64,000 bases of DNA, from contig NZ_DAISXZ010000001.1 of the NCBI RefSeq assembly GCF_036825565.1, positions 1 through 64,000 on the forward strand, given 5' to 3'. Below, piece after piece: positions 19,843 to 29,461 of the stretch (position 1 is its first letter; the number at the start of each line of letters is the position of its first letter). The position numbers and the translations under genes were made by a program. Under the pieces are notes generated by a model. It was not told the DNA's origin and made no database searches. It worked only from the letters and a program-made list of their open reading frames with translations. The stretch comes from Tepidimonas sp036825565 (GTDB taxonomy: Bacteria; Pseudomonadota; Gammaproteobacteria; Burkholderiales; Burkholderiaceae_C).

Positions 19843-21024
19843 TCAGCCCAGCACCGCCCACGCCTGCGCGAGGTCGGCGCGCAGGTCCTCGGCGTCCTCC
19901 AGCCCCACCGCCAGCCGCACCACGCGCGGCGCGTACGGCCACGGGCGCGGGCGCATGGCAGGGATGTCGTACGGCATACACAGGCTGACCGGCCCGGCCC
20001 AGCTGTAGCCGAGCCGGAACAGCCGCAGCGCGTCGCAGAAAGCGTCGATGCGCCCCGGCGCCACGTCCGGCTCGAAGACCACCGTCAGCAGCGCCGCCGC
20101 ACCGCGCGCCAGGCGCCGCCAGTGGTCATGGCCGGGCGAGCCGGGCAGTGCCGGATGCAGCACGCGCACCACGCGCGGCTGCCGCGCCAGCCAGTGGGCC
20201 AACTCGCGGCAGCGCTCGTCTTGCGCGCGGTAGCGCAGCCCCAAGGTCGGCAGCCCGCGCAGCACGGCCTCGACGTCGTTGGCCCCCACACCCAGGCCCA
20301 GCCGCATGTGCGTCATCAGCAGCGCGTGATGCAGCGCCTCGTCGCGCGTGCACACCGCCCCCATCAGCACGTCGGCACCACCGCTGGCATATTTGGTCAG
20401 CGCCTGCATCGCCACGTCCACGCTCCAGTCGAACGGCGCGTAGGCCACGCCGGCCCCCCAGGTGTCGTCCAGCGCCGTAACGATCGGCCGCGCGCGCCCC
20501 GCGTTGGCGCGGCGCACCACCTCCACCAGTGCCGGCACGTCCGGAAATTCCAGCGTCACCGAGCCAGCCGCTTCCAGCCACACCAGGCGCGTGCGTTCGC
20601 CAATCCCCGCGGCCAGGTCGGCCGGGTCCATCGGGTCGTAGACGCGGTGGGTGATGCCCCAGGCGGCCAGCTCGTTCTGCGCCAGCGCCAGATTCGGGCC
20701 GTAGGCATGGTCGGGGATCAGCACCTCATCCCCGGCGCGCAGCAGCGCCAGGTCCACCAGCGCGATCGCCGCCAGGCCGCTGGGCGTCAGCACGCAGTGG
20801 CGTGCACCCTCCAGCGTCGCCAGCCGCTCCTCCAGCGTGAAGGTGGTGGGCGTGCCGTGCAGGCCATAGGTGTAGCCGCTCTTGTCCTGCCAGCGGCGCG
20901 TACGCAGCGCCGCCACGTTCGGAAAGAAGACGGTGGAGGCCTTGTGCACCGCCACCGGCGCGGCGTCGAAGCCGTCCGGCGCGCGGTACGGGTGGTGGAT
21001 CAGGCGGGTGCTCAGATCTTCCAT
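19843..21024 (-). CDS. metC: Cystathionine beta-lyase-like PLP enzyme
   Basis: 393 residues of the Cys/Met metabolism PLP family (fold type I). YTYGLHGTPTTFTLEERLA, the PSGLAAI loop and the PLP lysine, Lys211 in QALTKYASGGADV, are visible. MetC cleaves cystathionine to homocysteine. The family also holds gamma-lyases and gamma-synthases; the trailing GYSWAGPVSL stretch fits beta-lyases. The ATG at 21024 lies inside the end of the upstream phosphoribosyltransferase gene (13-base overlap), so translation is probably coupled. The pathway role, methionine synthesis, is inferred from the family. Confidence 0.85.
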   Translation of the reverse strand: MEDLSTRLIHHPYRAPDGFDAAPVAVHKASTVFFPNVAALRTRRWQDKSGYTYGLHGTPTTFTLEERLATLEGARHCVLTPSGLAAIALVDLALLRAGDEVLIPDHAYGPNLALAQNELAAWGITHRVYDPMDPADLAAGIGERTRLVWLEAAGSVTLEFPDVPALVEVVRRANAGRARPIVTALDDTWGAGVAYAPFDWSVDVAMQALTKYASGGADVLMGAVCTRDEALHHALLMTHMRLGLGVGANDVEAVLRGLPTLGLRYRAQDERCRELAHWLARQPRVVRVLHPALPGSPGHDHWRRLARGAAALLTVVFEPDVAPGRIDAFCDALRLFRLGYSWAGPVSLCMPYDIPAMRPRPWPYAPRVVRLAVGLEDAEDLRADLAQAWAVLG

Positions 21025-21536
21025 TTGGCCAGCAGCTGCTCGGGCCGCAGGTTGTCGTAGCACTCGAACGGCTGGTGGATCCACGGGTTGGTGGGCAGAA
21101 ACTCCACCGAATAGTCCGGCGTGAAAATGGACACGCCCTTGGTCCAGATGACGGCGCTGCGCAACTCGGTGATCGGCGCGTAGTTGGTGCGCAGCATGTC
21201 GATCACCGCCTTGAGCGTGTGGCCCGAGTCGGCCAGGTCATCGACCAGCAGTACACGGCCCGCGATCTCGCCCTTGGGTGTGGTGATGTAGCGCGCGATA
21301 TCCAACTGCCCGCGCACCGTACCACCTTCGGCGCGGTAGGAACTGGTGGACATGATGGCCAACGGCTTGTCGAAGATGCGGCTGAGGATATCGCCGGGGC
21401 GCATGCCACCACGGGCCAGACACAGGATGGTGTCGAAGTCCCAGCCCGACTGGTGGATCTTGATCGCGAGCTTTTCGATCAGGTTGTGGTACTCGTCGTA
21501 CGAGACGTACAGATGCTTGCCGTCCTCGGTGAGCAT
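21012..21536 (-). CDS. Phosphoribosyltransferase (xanthine/hypoxanthine-type)
   Basis: 174 residues from ATG 21536. The PRPP-binding loop is VLLVDDLADSGHTL, and ILCLARGGMRPG is the usual first loop of type I phosphoribosyltransferases. Related proteins salvage xanthine, guanine or hypoxanthine using PRPP. Substrate cannot be read directly, but its place right after purA supports purine salvage. A TTG at 21572 that overlaps the purA stop (TTGA) is another possible start, adding 12 residues. Its own end overlaps the next gene. Confidence 0.88.
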   Translation of the reverse strand: MLTEDGKHLYVSYDEYHNLIEKLAIKIHQSGWDFDTILCLARGGMRPGDILSRIFDKPLAIMSTSSYRAEGGTVRGQLDIARYITTPKGEIAGRVLLVDDLADSGHTLKAVIDMLRTNYAPITELRSAVIWTKGVSIFTPDYSVEFLPTNPWIHQPFECYDNLRPEQLLAKWKI

Positions 21537-21568
21537 ATCGGGGTCTTTCGCGTGGCTCTGCGGGAGCC

Positions 21569-22957
21569 TCAAGCGGCGAAGGGATACCGCACCAGGATGG
21601 TATGGTCGCGGTCCGGGCTTGTCGAGATGACGTGGATCGGCACGCCGGTGGTGGCCTCGATGCGCTCGAGGTAGCGGCGCGCGTTGGCTGGCAGATCCTC
21701 GTAGCGTGTGATGCCGGCGGTGGGCTCGCTCCAGCCGGGCAGGGTCTCGTAGATCGGTTCGCAGCGCGCGATCTCATCCGCCCCGAGCGGCAGCACGTCG
21801 ATCTCGCGCCCGTCCAGGCGGTAGCCGACGCAGAGCTTGAGTTCCGGCAGGCCGTCGAGCACGTCCAGCTTGGTGATGCACAGGCCCGACAGGCCGTTGA
21901 CCTGCGCCGAGCGCTTCAGCAGCGCGGCGTCGAACCAGCCGCAGCGGCGCGCGCGGCCGGTGGTGGTGCCCTTCTCGGCGCCGACGGTGGCCATGTGCCA
22001 GCCGGGCGTGCCCTCGGTCTGCCAGTCCAGTTCGGTCGGGAAGGGACCGCCGCCGACACGGGTGCAGTAGGCCTTGGTGATGCCAAGCACGTAGTGCAGC
22101 AGCCCCGGGCCGACGCCGGAGCCGGCGGCGGCGTTGCCGGCCACGCAGTTGCTGGAGGTCACGAACGGATAGGTGCCGTGGTCGATGTCCAGCAGCGTGC
22201 CCTGCGCGCCCTCGAACAGCAGGTTGGCACCAGCGCGGTGCGCGTCGTTGAGCTCGCGCGAGACGTCGGCCACCATCGGCCGCAGCTGCTCGGCCTGGCG
22301 CATGGCTTCCTCGTACACCGGCTCGAAGCGCACGCGGCCGCGCTCGATGTAGGGCGCCAGCGCCGGGCCCCACTGCAGCGTCTCGGAGCCGAGCAGCGTC
22401 ACCAGCACGTGGTTGTGCAGCTCCAGCAGCTCGCGCAGCTTGGCGGCGAAGCGCTCGGGGTACTGGAGGTCCTGCACGCGCAGCGCGCGGCGCGCCACCT
22501 TATCCTCGTAGGCCGGGCCGATGCCGCGGCCGGTGGTGCCGATCTTGGCCGCGCCGGCCTTTTCCTTGGCAGCCTCGCGCGCCACGTCCAGCGCCGCGTG
22601 AAACGGCAGGATCAGCGGGCACGCCTCGCTGATGCGCAGGCGGCTGCGCACTTCGACGCCGGCGCGCTCCAGGCCCTCGATCTCCTCCAGCAGCTTGGCC
22701 GGCGACAGCACCACGCCGTTGCCGATGTAGCATTTGACGCCGGCGCGCATGATGCCGCTCGGGATCAGATGCAGCGCGGTCTTGACGCCGCCGATGACCA
22801 GCGTGTGGCCGGCGTTGTGCCCGCCCTGGAAGCGCACCACGCCGTGCGCGGTCTCGGTCAGCCAGTCGACCAGCTTGCCCTTGCCCTCGTCACCCCACTG
22901 GGTGCCGACCACCACCACGTTGCGCCCCGGCTGGGGCTGGAAAACCTTGTCGTTCAT
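21569..22957 (-). CDS. purA: Adenylosuccinate synthetase
   Basis: 462 residues, slightly longer than the family average because of a short N-terminal tail. It has GTQWGDEGKGKLVDWL with the catalytic Asp, GGHNAGHT with the catalytic His, TTGRGIGPAYEDK and QGTLLDIDHGTYPFVTSSN. It joins IMP and aspartate with GTP, the committed step to AMP. Its place after hisZ and downstream of hflC is the standard betaproteobacterial order. Confidence 0.98.
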   Translation of the reverse strand: MNDKVFQPQPGRNVVVVGTQWGDEGKGKLVDWLTETAHGVVRFQGGHNAGHTLVIGGVKTALHLIPSGIMRAGVKCYIGNGVVLSPAKLLEEIEGLERAGVEVRSRLRISEACPLILPFHAALDVAREAAKEKAGAAKIGTTGRGIGPAYEDKVARRALRVQDLQYPERFAAKLRELLELHNHVLVTLLGSETLQWGPALAPYIERGRVRFEPVYEEAMRQAEQLRPMVADVSRELNDAHRAGANLLFEGAQGTLLDIDHGTYPFVTSSNCVAGNAAAGSGVGPGLLHYVLGITKAYCTRVGGGPFPTELDWQTEGTPGWHMATVGAEKGTTTGRARRCGWFDAALLKRSAQVNGLSGLCITKLDVLDGLPELKLCVGYRLDGREIDVLPLGADEIARCEPIYETLPGWSEPTAGITRYEDLPANARRYLERIEATTGVPIHVISTSPDRDHTILVRYPFAA

Positions 22958-23026
22958 GGGAAAAATCGCTCGATCGGTATCGCTTGGAGAGCGGTTGGGG
23001 GAAGGGCCGCGATGGTGCGGTGGGCA

Positions 23027-24208
23027 TCAGTGCGCCTGCGCCGCGAGCGGCTGCACCACCCACGCGCCGTCGCGTTCGACCAGCGTACGGTCGCAGGCAA
23101 ATTCGTCGACCTCGTGCTCGTGCCCGGGCAGCACGCAGACCACGGTTTCGCCGGCCGCGCGCAGTTGGGCAATGGCCGCGCGCAGGGCCCCATCGTCGCG
23201 CCACGGCGCCCGGATCGCCGGACGCAGCGCGGGGGCCGGGGCCAACCGAACCAGTTGCTTGAGATCCAGACTGAAGCCGGCAGCGGGACGGCGGCGTCCA
23301 AAGACCGCGCCCACCTCGTCATAACGGCCGCCACGGGCGATTTCCTGCCGCTCGGCCGCACCGGCGCCGAACAGCGAAAACCGCACGCCGGTGTAGTAGG
23401 CGTAACCACGCAGATCCGCCAGATCGAAGGTGACGGAAACCAAGGGGTCGCGCTCGTGCAGCCGGTCGGCCAGCCAGGCCAGATCGTCCAGGGCCCGCTG
23501 CAGCCGTTCGCCGCCCGGCAGGCGCCGACGGGCCTCGGCCAGGACGCCTGCATCGCCATACAGCTCGGGCAGGGCCAGCAGACCATCGCGCACCGCGGGG
23601 GGCAATTCCCCGGCCAGTGCCGCCAGCGCCGCCGCATCCTTGGCCGCCAGCGCCGCATGCAGCCGCGCGACGCGCGCCGGCGGCAGCGAACAGCCGTCCA
23701 GCACCGCATCGACGATGCGCACATCGCCCAGGTCCACCCCCAAGCGGGACAGCCCCGCGGCCCGCAGGGCGTCCAGGGCCAGCTCAAGGACTTCCAGGTC
23801 GGCCTCCAGGTCGGCGTGGCCATAGATTTCGGCGCCGAACTGCAGCGGCTCGCGCGAGCCGTGCGCGGCACCCGCCCGGGTATGCACCACGGGGCCGCAA
23901 TAACACAGCCGCGTGATGCCGTGCCGGTTGAGCAAATGGGCATCGATGCGTGCAACCTGCGGCGTGGTGTCGGCCCGCAGCCCTAGCATGCGCCCCGAGA
24001 GTTGATCGACCAGCTTGAAGGTCTGCAGATCCAGCGCCTCGCCGGTGCCCGTCAGCAGCGATTCCAGGTGCTCGAGCAGCGGCGGAATCACTAGCTCGTA
24101 GCCGTAGCGGCGAGCGGCTTCGAGCAGGGAGCGGCGCAAATCCTCGATGTGGCGTGCCTCGGAGGGCAGCACATCGGCGATGTGATCCGGCAACAGCCAG
24201 GCAGACAT
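23027..24208 (-). CDS. hisZ: ATP phosphoribosyltransferase regulatory subunit HisZ
   Basis: 393 residues resembling the catalytic core of histidyl-tRNA synthetase, including GLRADTTPQVARIDAHL and GYAYYTGVRF, but without its anticodon-binding domain. HisZ pairs with the short form of HisG to make the first enzyme of histidine synthesis and carries the histidine feedback site. The gene lies 69 bases before purA and far from other his genes, as usual in this group. True hisS is separate at 31353-32660. Confidence 0.95.
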   Translation of the reverse strand: MSAWLLPDHIADVLPSEARHIEDLRRSLLEAARRYGYELVIPPLLEHLESLLTGTGEALDLQTFKLVDQLSGRMLGLRADTTPQVARIDAHLLNRHGITRLCYCGPVVHTRAGAAHGSREPLQFGAEIYGHADLEADLEVLELALDALRAAGLSRLGVDLGDVRIVDAVLDGCSLPPARVARLHAALAAKDAAALAALAGELPPAVRDGLLALPELYGDAGVLAEARRRLPGGERLQRALDDLAWLADRLHERDPLVSVTFDLADLRGYAYYTGVRFSLFGAGAAERQEIARGGRYDEVGAVFGRRRPAAGFSLDLKQLVRLAPAPALRPAIRAPWRDDGALRAAIAQLRAAGETVVCVLPGHEHEVDEFACDRTLVERDGAWVVQPLAAQAH

Positions 24209-24286
24209 GGGTGGTTAGATGGCAGGCAAAGGCCGGATTCTACCCCGGCCCCGATCCGGATCCGGGCCGGCCGCCGATCGCGGCCG

Positions 24287-25186
24287 TCAGCGCGTGCCCG
24301 CCGCCGGCGCCGCGCCCTTGAATACCTTGAAAAACTCGGACGAGGGATCGACCACCAGCACATCGCCCTTGCCGGCAAAGCTGGCCTTGTAGGCCTCCAG
24401 GCTGCGGTAGAACTGGGCAAACGCCGGGTCTTTGCCGAACGCCTGGCTGTAGACGCGGGCCGCTTCGGCGTCACCTTCGCCTTTGATCTTTTGCGCCTGA
24501 CGGAAGGCATCGGCCAGGATGACCTCGCGCTGGCGGTCGGCTTCGGCGCGGATCTTCTCGCCCTCGGCAAAGCCGGTGGAGCGCAGCTCGTTGGCGACGC
24601 GCTTGCGCTCGGCCTCCATGCGGTCGTAGACCGAGCGCGTGATCGACTCGGCGTAGTCGATGCGCGAGATGCGCACGTCCACCACGTCCATGCCCCAGGG
24701 CTTTTCGGCGCCGCGCACTGCGGCCAGCACCTCGCGCTGCACGGCGGCCATCAGCTCCTCGCGCTTGGCGGAGAGCAGCTCGCGCAAGGTGCGCTTGTTG
24801 ACCTCTTGCTGGAAGGCGTTGCGCACCACGCGGTTGAGCTGCGCGGCACCGGCGCGCTCGTCCAGCCCGACGTTACGGATGTAGGCTGACGGATCGGAGA
24901 TGCGCCAGCGCACATACCAGTCGATGACGACGCGCTGCTTCTCGGCGGTCAGCGTCGGCTCGGTGTCGGTGCTCTCCAGCGTCAGCAGCCGCTTGTCGAT
25001 GTAGGACACGTTCTGGAACGGCGGCGGCAGCTTGAAGTTCAGGCCCGGCTCGGTGACCACGTTGCGGATCTGGCCGAACTGGAACACCACGCCAAACTGG
25101 CGCTGATCGACGACGAACAGGGTGGAGCTGACTATAGCCAGCAGGATCAACAGGGAAGAGGCAATGAATCCGATTCGGTGCATCAT
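24287..25186 (-). CDS. hflC: Protease modulator HflC
   Basis: 299 residues: one N-terminal membrane helix (IGFIASSLLILLAIVSSTLF), then an SPFH/Band 7 domain and a long charged helix (KRVANELRSTGFAEGEKIRA). HflC and HflK form a large complex around FtsH that limits its proteolysis of membrane proteins. A second ATG one codon later is equally possible. It starts 14 bases after hflK. Confidence 0.97.
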   Translation of the reverse strand: MMHRIGFIASSLLILLAIVSSTLFVVDQRQFGVVFQFGQIRNVVTEPGLNFKLPPPFQNVSYIDKRLLTLESTDTEPTLTAEKQRVVIDWYVRWRISDPSAYIRNVGLDERAGAAQLNRVVRNAFQQEVNKRTLRELLSAKREELMAAVQREVLAAVRGAEKPWGMDVVDVRISRIDYAESITRSVYDRMEAERKRVANELRSTGFAEGEKIRAEADRQREVILADAFRQAQKIKGEGDAEAARVYSQAFGKDPAFAQFYRSLEAYKASFAGKGDVLVVDPSSEFFKVFKGAAPAAGTR

Positions 25187-25200
25187 GGCGTCGGCTCCGT

Positions 25201-26568
25201 TCAGCGCCCTTCGCGGTCGCGGCTGCGCAGGTCGTCACGCCCGCGCGCATCGGCGCCGGCCGGCGCGCTCGATGCGGCGGCCGACGCGCCGGGCGACGGG
25301 ACCGATCCCCCCGCCCCCTGCCCGGCGCTGACCTGTTGCATGATTTTGTCGAGCGGCAAATAGAGCAGGCTGGACTGCTGGCGGGTATCCACCATGATCT
25401 TCGTGACGTTGGTGTAGATCTGCTGCATGGCCTCCAGATACAGGCGCTCGCGAGTGACCTGCGGCGCCTTCGCATACTCGGCCTGCACGAGCGAGAAGCG
25501 CTGTGCATCACCCTGGGCCTGCGCCACGATGCGCGCCTTGTAGCCCTCGGCCTCCTCGATCAGGCGCGACGCCGCGCCGCGCGCGCGCGGCACGACATCG
25601 TTGGCATAGGCCTCGGCCTCGTTCTTGGCGCGCTCGCGCTCCTGCCCGGCCTTGAGCACGTCGTCAAACGCGGCCTGCACCTGCTCGGGCGGGCGCACGC
25701 CGCCGGCCTGTAGGTTGATGCCGACAATCTCAATGCCGACGTTGTAGCGGTCCAGGATGTTTTGCATCAAGGTCCGCACACGGGGGGCGATCTGCTCGCG
25801 CTCCTCGGCCAGGGCGGCGTCCATCTTCATCTTGCCGACCACCTCGCGCACGGCGGTCTCGGCGGCCTTGACCACCGCCGCGTCGGGGTCGCGGCTGCTG
25901 AACAGGTAGGCGCGCGCATCGCTCAGGCGGTACTGAACGGCAAACTTGATCTCGACGATGTTCTCGTCCTCGGTCAGCATCGCCGACTCGCGCAGGCCCG
26001 TGGCGCGCACGATCGCATCTCGCCCGATGTCCACCGAGCGGATCTGAGTGACGAACACCGATTCGTGGCGCTGGATGGGATACGGCAGCCGCCAGTTGAA
26101 GCCCGCGCCCACCGTGCTGTGGTAGCGGCCGAACTGGGTGATGACGGCCTGCTGGCCTTCCTGCACGATGAAAAAGCCCGTGCCCAGCCAGATCAGCACA
26201 CCCACACCTACGATCAGGCCGGCGCCGATGCCCGCGCCTTTGGGATCGGGGCGCATCGGCGCACCGCCCTCCCCCCGACCCCAGCCGGGTCCACCCGGCG
26301 GGCGAGAACCCCCACGACCGCCAAACAGGCCGCCGAGCTTGCGATTGAAGTCGCGCCACAGTTCGTCCAGGTCGGGGGGCGTCTGCCCGCCCGATGGCCG
26401 GCGCTGCCCGCCACCGTCGCGGGCATCGTCGTCTTCCCCACGCCCCCAGCGCGGGTCGTTGAGGTTGAACACCGCGCGCAGACGGCGTGCCCAGCCTGCC
26501 CGAGACCACAGGCCCAGGCGGTCAGGCCCGCGTCCAGAAGGTCGTGCGCCCAAGGGGAAGTCGCTCAT
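25201..26568 (-). CDS. hflK: FtsH protease activity modulator HflK
   Basis: 455 residues. A Gly/Pro/Arg-rich cytoplasmic N-terminus of about 110 residues precedes one membrane helix (IGAGLIVGVGVLIWLGTGFF), the SPFH domain and an Ala/Ser/Pro-rich tail. The ATG overlaps the hflX stop (ATGA at 26565-26568), so translation is coupled; most relatives begin nearer VFNLNDPRWG, and a GTG there (residue 33) is an alternative. It works with HflC on FtsH. Confidence 0.95.
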   Translation of the reverse strand: MSDFPLGARPSGRGPDRLGLWSRAGWARRLRAVFNLNDPRWGRGEDDDARDGGGQRRPSGGQTPPDLDELWRDFNRKLGGLFGGRGGSRPPGGPGWGRGEGGAPMRPDPKGAGIGAGLIVGVGVLIWLGTGFFIVQEGQQAVITQFGRYHSTVGAGFNWRLPYPIQRHESVFVTQIRSVDIGRDAIVRATGLRESAMLTEDENIVEIKFAVQYRLSDARAYLFSSRDPDAAVVKAAETAVREVVGKMKMDAALAEEREQIAPRVRTLMQNILDRYNVGIEIVGINLQAGGVRPPEQVQAAFDDVLKAGQERERAKNEAEAYANDVVPRARGAASRLIEEAEGYKARIVAQAQGDAQRFSLVQAEYAKAPQVTRERLYLEAMQQIYTNVTKIMVDTRQQSSLLYLPLDKIMQQVSAGQGAGGSVPSPGASAAASSAPAGADARGRDDLRSRDREGR

Positions 26569-27779
26569 GGATGAAAACGTGGATCGTTGGATGGTATGCG
26601 AATTGTGCCGAATTGCGGCACGCCCCCGTCACCGTTGGGCATGAAGAGGTGCTCGCGCACGGCGTCGGCCAGCACCGCCCGCAACGCGTCAAGTCCCTCG
26701 CCGGTCTGCGCGCTCACGAAAACCCGAGTCACGCTGCGCCCTTCGAGTTCCGTGACATCCCGGTGCTGGAGCGGGCGCCGCTCGGGTGGCAGGGCGTCGA
26801 TCTTGTTGAACACCAGGACCTGCGGCACGTCGGCCGCGTCGATCTCGTGCAGCACGCGCTGCACGTTGTCGATCTGTTCCGGGTGTTGCGGATTGGCCGC
26901 ATCGACCACGTGCAGCAGCAAGTCGGCGTCGCGCGCCTCCTGCAAGGTGGCTGCGAACGCCTCGACCAGCGTGTGGGGCAGGTCGCGGATGAAGCCGACC
27001 GTATCCGACAAAGACACATTGCAGCCGACCTCGCCCAGATACATTTGGCGCGTCGTGGTGTCGAGCGTCGCAAACAACTGGTCGGCCGCATACGCCCGGG
27101 CCTTGACCAGCGCATTGAACAGCGTGGACTTGCCGGCGTTGGTGTAGCCGACCAGCGACACGGTGAAGGTGCCGCGGCGCTCGCGCTGCCGGCGCTGGGT
27201 GCGCCGCTGGCGCTTGACCCGCTCGAGCCGTTCGCGGGTACGCTGGATCGCCTCGGCGATCATGCGGCGGTCCAGCTCGATCTGCGTCTCGCCGGGGCCG
27301 CCGCGCAAGCCGATGCCGCCGGTCTGGCGCTCCAGGTGCGACCAGCGCCGCACCAGCCGCGTCGACAGGTAGCGCAGCCGCGCCAGCTCCACCTGCAGCT
27401 TGCCCTCGTGGCTGCGGGCCCGCTGGGCAAAGATGTCCAAAATCAACAACACCCGGTCGTTGACCGGCATCTTGAGGTGCCGTTCGAGGTTGCGCTGCTG
27501 CGCCGGGCTCAGGGACTGGTCGAACAGCACCTCGCTGGCGCCATGCGCCGCGGCAAGGGCTGCAATTTCGTCTGCCTTGCCGCTGCCAACGTACAGCGCC
27601 GCATCCGGCGCGCGGCGGCGACAGACGACCTTGTCGCACACCCGGTACCCCGCCGACTGGGCCAGTTGGGCCAGTTCGTCCAGGGTGGCGTCGAAGTTCG
27701 GCTGGCCGATGTCGACGCCGACGAGAATGACACCCGGCGCCGGCTCACCGGCCGTGGATGCCGGGGCGAATCCGGTCAC
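26565..27779 (-). CDS. hflX: GTPase HflX
   Basis: 404 residues: an N-terminal HflX domain with GSGKADEI, a linker with GGIGLRGGPGETQIELDRR, then a G domain with GYTNAGKSTLFN (G1), DTVGFI (G3) and NKID (G4). HflX binds the 50S subunit and splits stalled ribosomes, notably under heat stress. Its ATG overlaps the hfq stop (ATGA, 27776-27779), and its stop overlaps the hflK start, so hfq-hflX-hflK form a chain of coupled genes. Confidence 0.97.
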   Translation of the reverse strand: MTGFAPASTAGEPAPGVILVGVDIGQPNFDATLDELAQLAQSAGYRVCDKVVCRRRAPDAALYVGSGKADEIAALAAAHGASEVLFDQSLSPAQQRNLERHLKMPVNDRVLLILDIFAQRARSHEGKLQVELARLRYLSTRLVRRWSHLERQTGGIGLRGGPGETQIELDRRMIAEAIQRTRERLERVKRQRRTQRRQRERRGTFTVSLVGYTNAGKSTLFNALVKARAYAADQLFATLDTTTRQMYLGEVGCNVSLSDTVGFIRDLPHTLVEAFAATLQEARDADLLLHVVDAANPQHPEQIDNVQRVLHEIDAADVPQVLVFNKIDALPPERRPLQHRDVTELEGRSVTRVFVSAQTGEGLDALRAVLADAVREHLFMPNGDGGVPQFGTIRIPSNDPRFHP

Positions 27780-28030
27780 GGTGCCGACGCCGCGTCGGCC
27801 GTCTGGCCTGCCGTGAACTGCACCGGACGACCCGGCACAATGGTGGAGATGGCGTGCTTGTACACCATCTGGGTGACGGTGTTTCGCAGCAAGACCACGT
27901 ACTGGTCGAACGATTCGATCTGGCCTTGCAGCTTGATGCCGTTGACGAGGTAGATCGACACCGGCACGTGCTCGCGGCGGAGTTGGTTCAGAAACGGGTC
28001 CTGGAGGAGTTGGCCTTTATTGTTGCTCAC
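27776..28030 (-). CDS. hfq: RNA chaperone Hfq
   Basis: 84 residues with the Sm1 region QDPFLNQLRREHVPVSIYLV and the Sm2 region YKHAISTIVP, including the proximal-face YKHAIS motif. Hfq hexamers match small RNAs to their targets. The C-terminus is short. The start codon is GTG (28028-28030), not the common ATG; no ATG is in frame at the right place. der lies 93 bases upstream on the same strand. Confidence 0.98.
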   Translation of the reverse strand: MSNNKGQLLQDPFLNQLRREHVPVSIYLVNGIKLQGQIESFDQYVVLLRNTVTQMVYKHAISTIVPGRPVQFTAGQTADAASAP

Positions 28031-28123
28031 GATATCGTCCGTGTTCGATATAAAAACGGGACGACGACCTTACCACAAACGGCGGCGGCGTGCGTGGGCG
28101 CAAAGCCCCGCACAAAGGGTGCG

Positions 28124-29461
28124 TCAGTCGTAGGGGTTTTCCTGCGTCTTGAACTCGATGCGCAACGGCGTGCCGACCAGATCGAACGCCTTGCGAAACC
28201 GCGCCTCCAGATAGCGTCGGTAGGCGTCGCCTACGTGCTCAAGCGAGTTGCCGTGGATGACGATGACGGGCGGATTCTGCCCGCCCTGGTGCGCGTAGCG
28301 CAACTTGGGGCGGAACATGCCGCTCTTGCGCGGTGCCTGGAAGGCAACGGCCTCCTGCAGCAGGCGGGTGAGCACTGGCGTGGGCATCTTGACCATCGCC
28401 GACGCATAGGCCCGGGCGATGGACTTCCACAGCGCCTGGATGCCCTGGCGCTTGCGCGCGGAAATGAAGTGCAGCGGCGCAAACTTCAGGAAGGCCAGCC
28501 GCACCTCGAGGGAGCGCTGCAGTTGCTCGCGCTGGTAGTCGTCCACCGCGTCCCACTTGTTGACGGCCACGACCACCGAGCGGCCGCTGTCCAGGATATA
28601 GCCGGAGATGTGCGCATCCTGGTCGGTGATGCCCTGCGTGGCGTCCAGCAGCAAGAGCACGACGTGCGCACTCTCGATGGCCTGCAGCGTCTTGACGACG
28701 GAAAACTTTTCCACCGCCTCGAACACCCGACCCTTACGGCGCAGGCCGGCGGTGTCGATCAGCTCGAAGCGGCGCCCCTCACGCTCGAAGGGCACGCGGA
28801 TGGCGTCGCGCGTAGTGCCCGGCAAATCGAAGGCCACCAGCCGCTCTTCGCCCAGCCAGGCGTTGATCAGCGTGGACTTGCCGACGTTGGGGCGGCCAGC
28901 GACGGCAAGCCGGATCGCCTCCTCGGTGGCCTCGTCGGCCTCGGGGGTGTCGTCGGGCCAGATGAGCTGGTCGAGCGCAGCCTCGACCATCGAGCGCACG
29001 CCCTGTCCGTGCGCGGCCGAAACCGGGATCACGTTCCCCAGGCCCAGTTCATAAAACTCGGCCAATCGTGCACCCTCGCGCATGCCCTCGGCCTTGTTGG
29101 CCACCAGCAGGCAGGGCTTGGCCAAGCGGCGCAGGTAATCGGCGATTTCGTGGTCCTGCGCGCTCAGCCCGGCCCGCGCGTCCACGACAAAGATCACCAC
29201 ATTCGCCTCGGCCACGGCCTGGCGGGTCTGTTTGGCCATCTCCCGATAGATGCCGCTGGAGGCGTCGGGCTCGAATCCGCCCGTGTCGATGACGATGAAC
29301 TCGCGCCGCCCCAGCCGGGCATTGCCGTAATGGCGGTCGCGGGTGAGGCCGGGCATGTCAGCGACGATGGCGTCCCGGCTCTTGGTGAGCCGGTTGAACA
29401 GCGTGGACTTGCCGACGTTGGGGCGGCCGACCAGCGCGACGACGGGCTTGAACGCGGTCAT
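28124..29461 (-). CDS. der: Ribosome biogenesis GTPase Der
   Basis: 445 residues with two tandem G domains, each with its own P-loop (GRPNVGKSTLFN and GRPNVGKSTLIN), and a C-terminal KH-like domain. Der (EngA) assembles the 50S subunit. The ATG at 29461 overlaps the bamB stop (ATGA 29458-29461); the open frame upstream lies over bamB and is not used. Gene order bamB-der is conserved in proteobacteria. Confidence 0.98.
   Translation of the reverse strand: MTAFKPVVALVGRPNVGKSTLFNRLTKSRDAIVADMPGLTRDRHYGNARLGRREFIVIDTGGFEPDASSGIYREMAKQTRQAVAEANVVIFVVDARAGLSAQDHEIADYLRRLAKPCLLVANKAEGMREGARLAEFYELGLGNVIPVSAAHGQGVRSMVEAALDQLIWPDDTPEADEATEEAIRLAVAGRPNVGKSTLINAWLGEERLVAFDLPGTTRDAIRVPFEREGRRFELIDTAGLRRKGRVFEAVEKFSVVKTLQAIESAHVVLLLLDATQGITDQDAHISGYILDSGRSVVVAVNKWDAVDDYQREQLQRSLEVRLAFLKFAPLHFISARKRQGIQALWKSIARAYASAMVKMPTPVLTRLLQEAVAFQAPRKSGMFRPKLRYAHQGGQNPPVIVIHGNSLEHVGDAYRRYLEARFRKAFDLVGTPLRIEFKTQENPYD

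Noticed and set aside
21569..24208. hisZ as a second histidyl-tRNA synthetase
   Set aside because: It lacks the anticodon-binding domain and the full histidine-binding blocks; a complete hisS is at 31353-32660.
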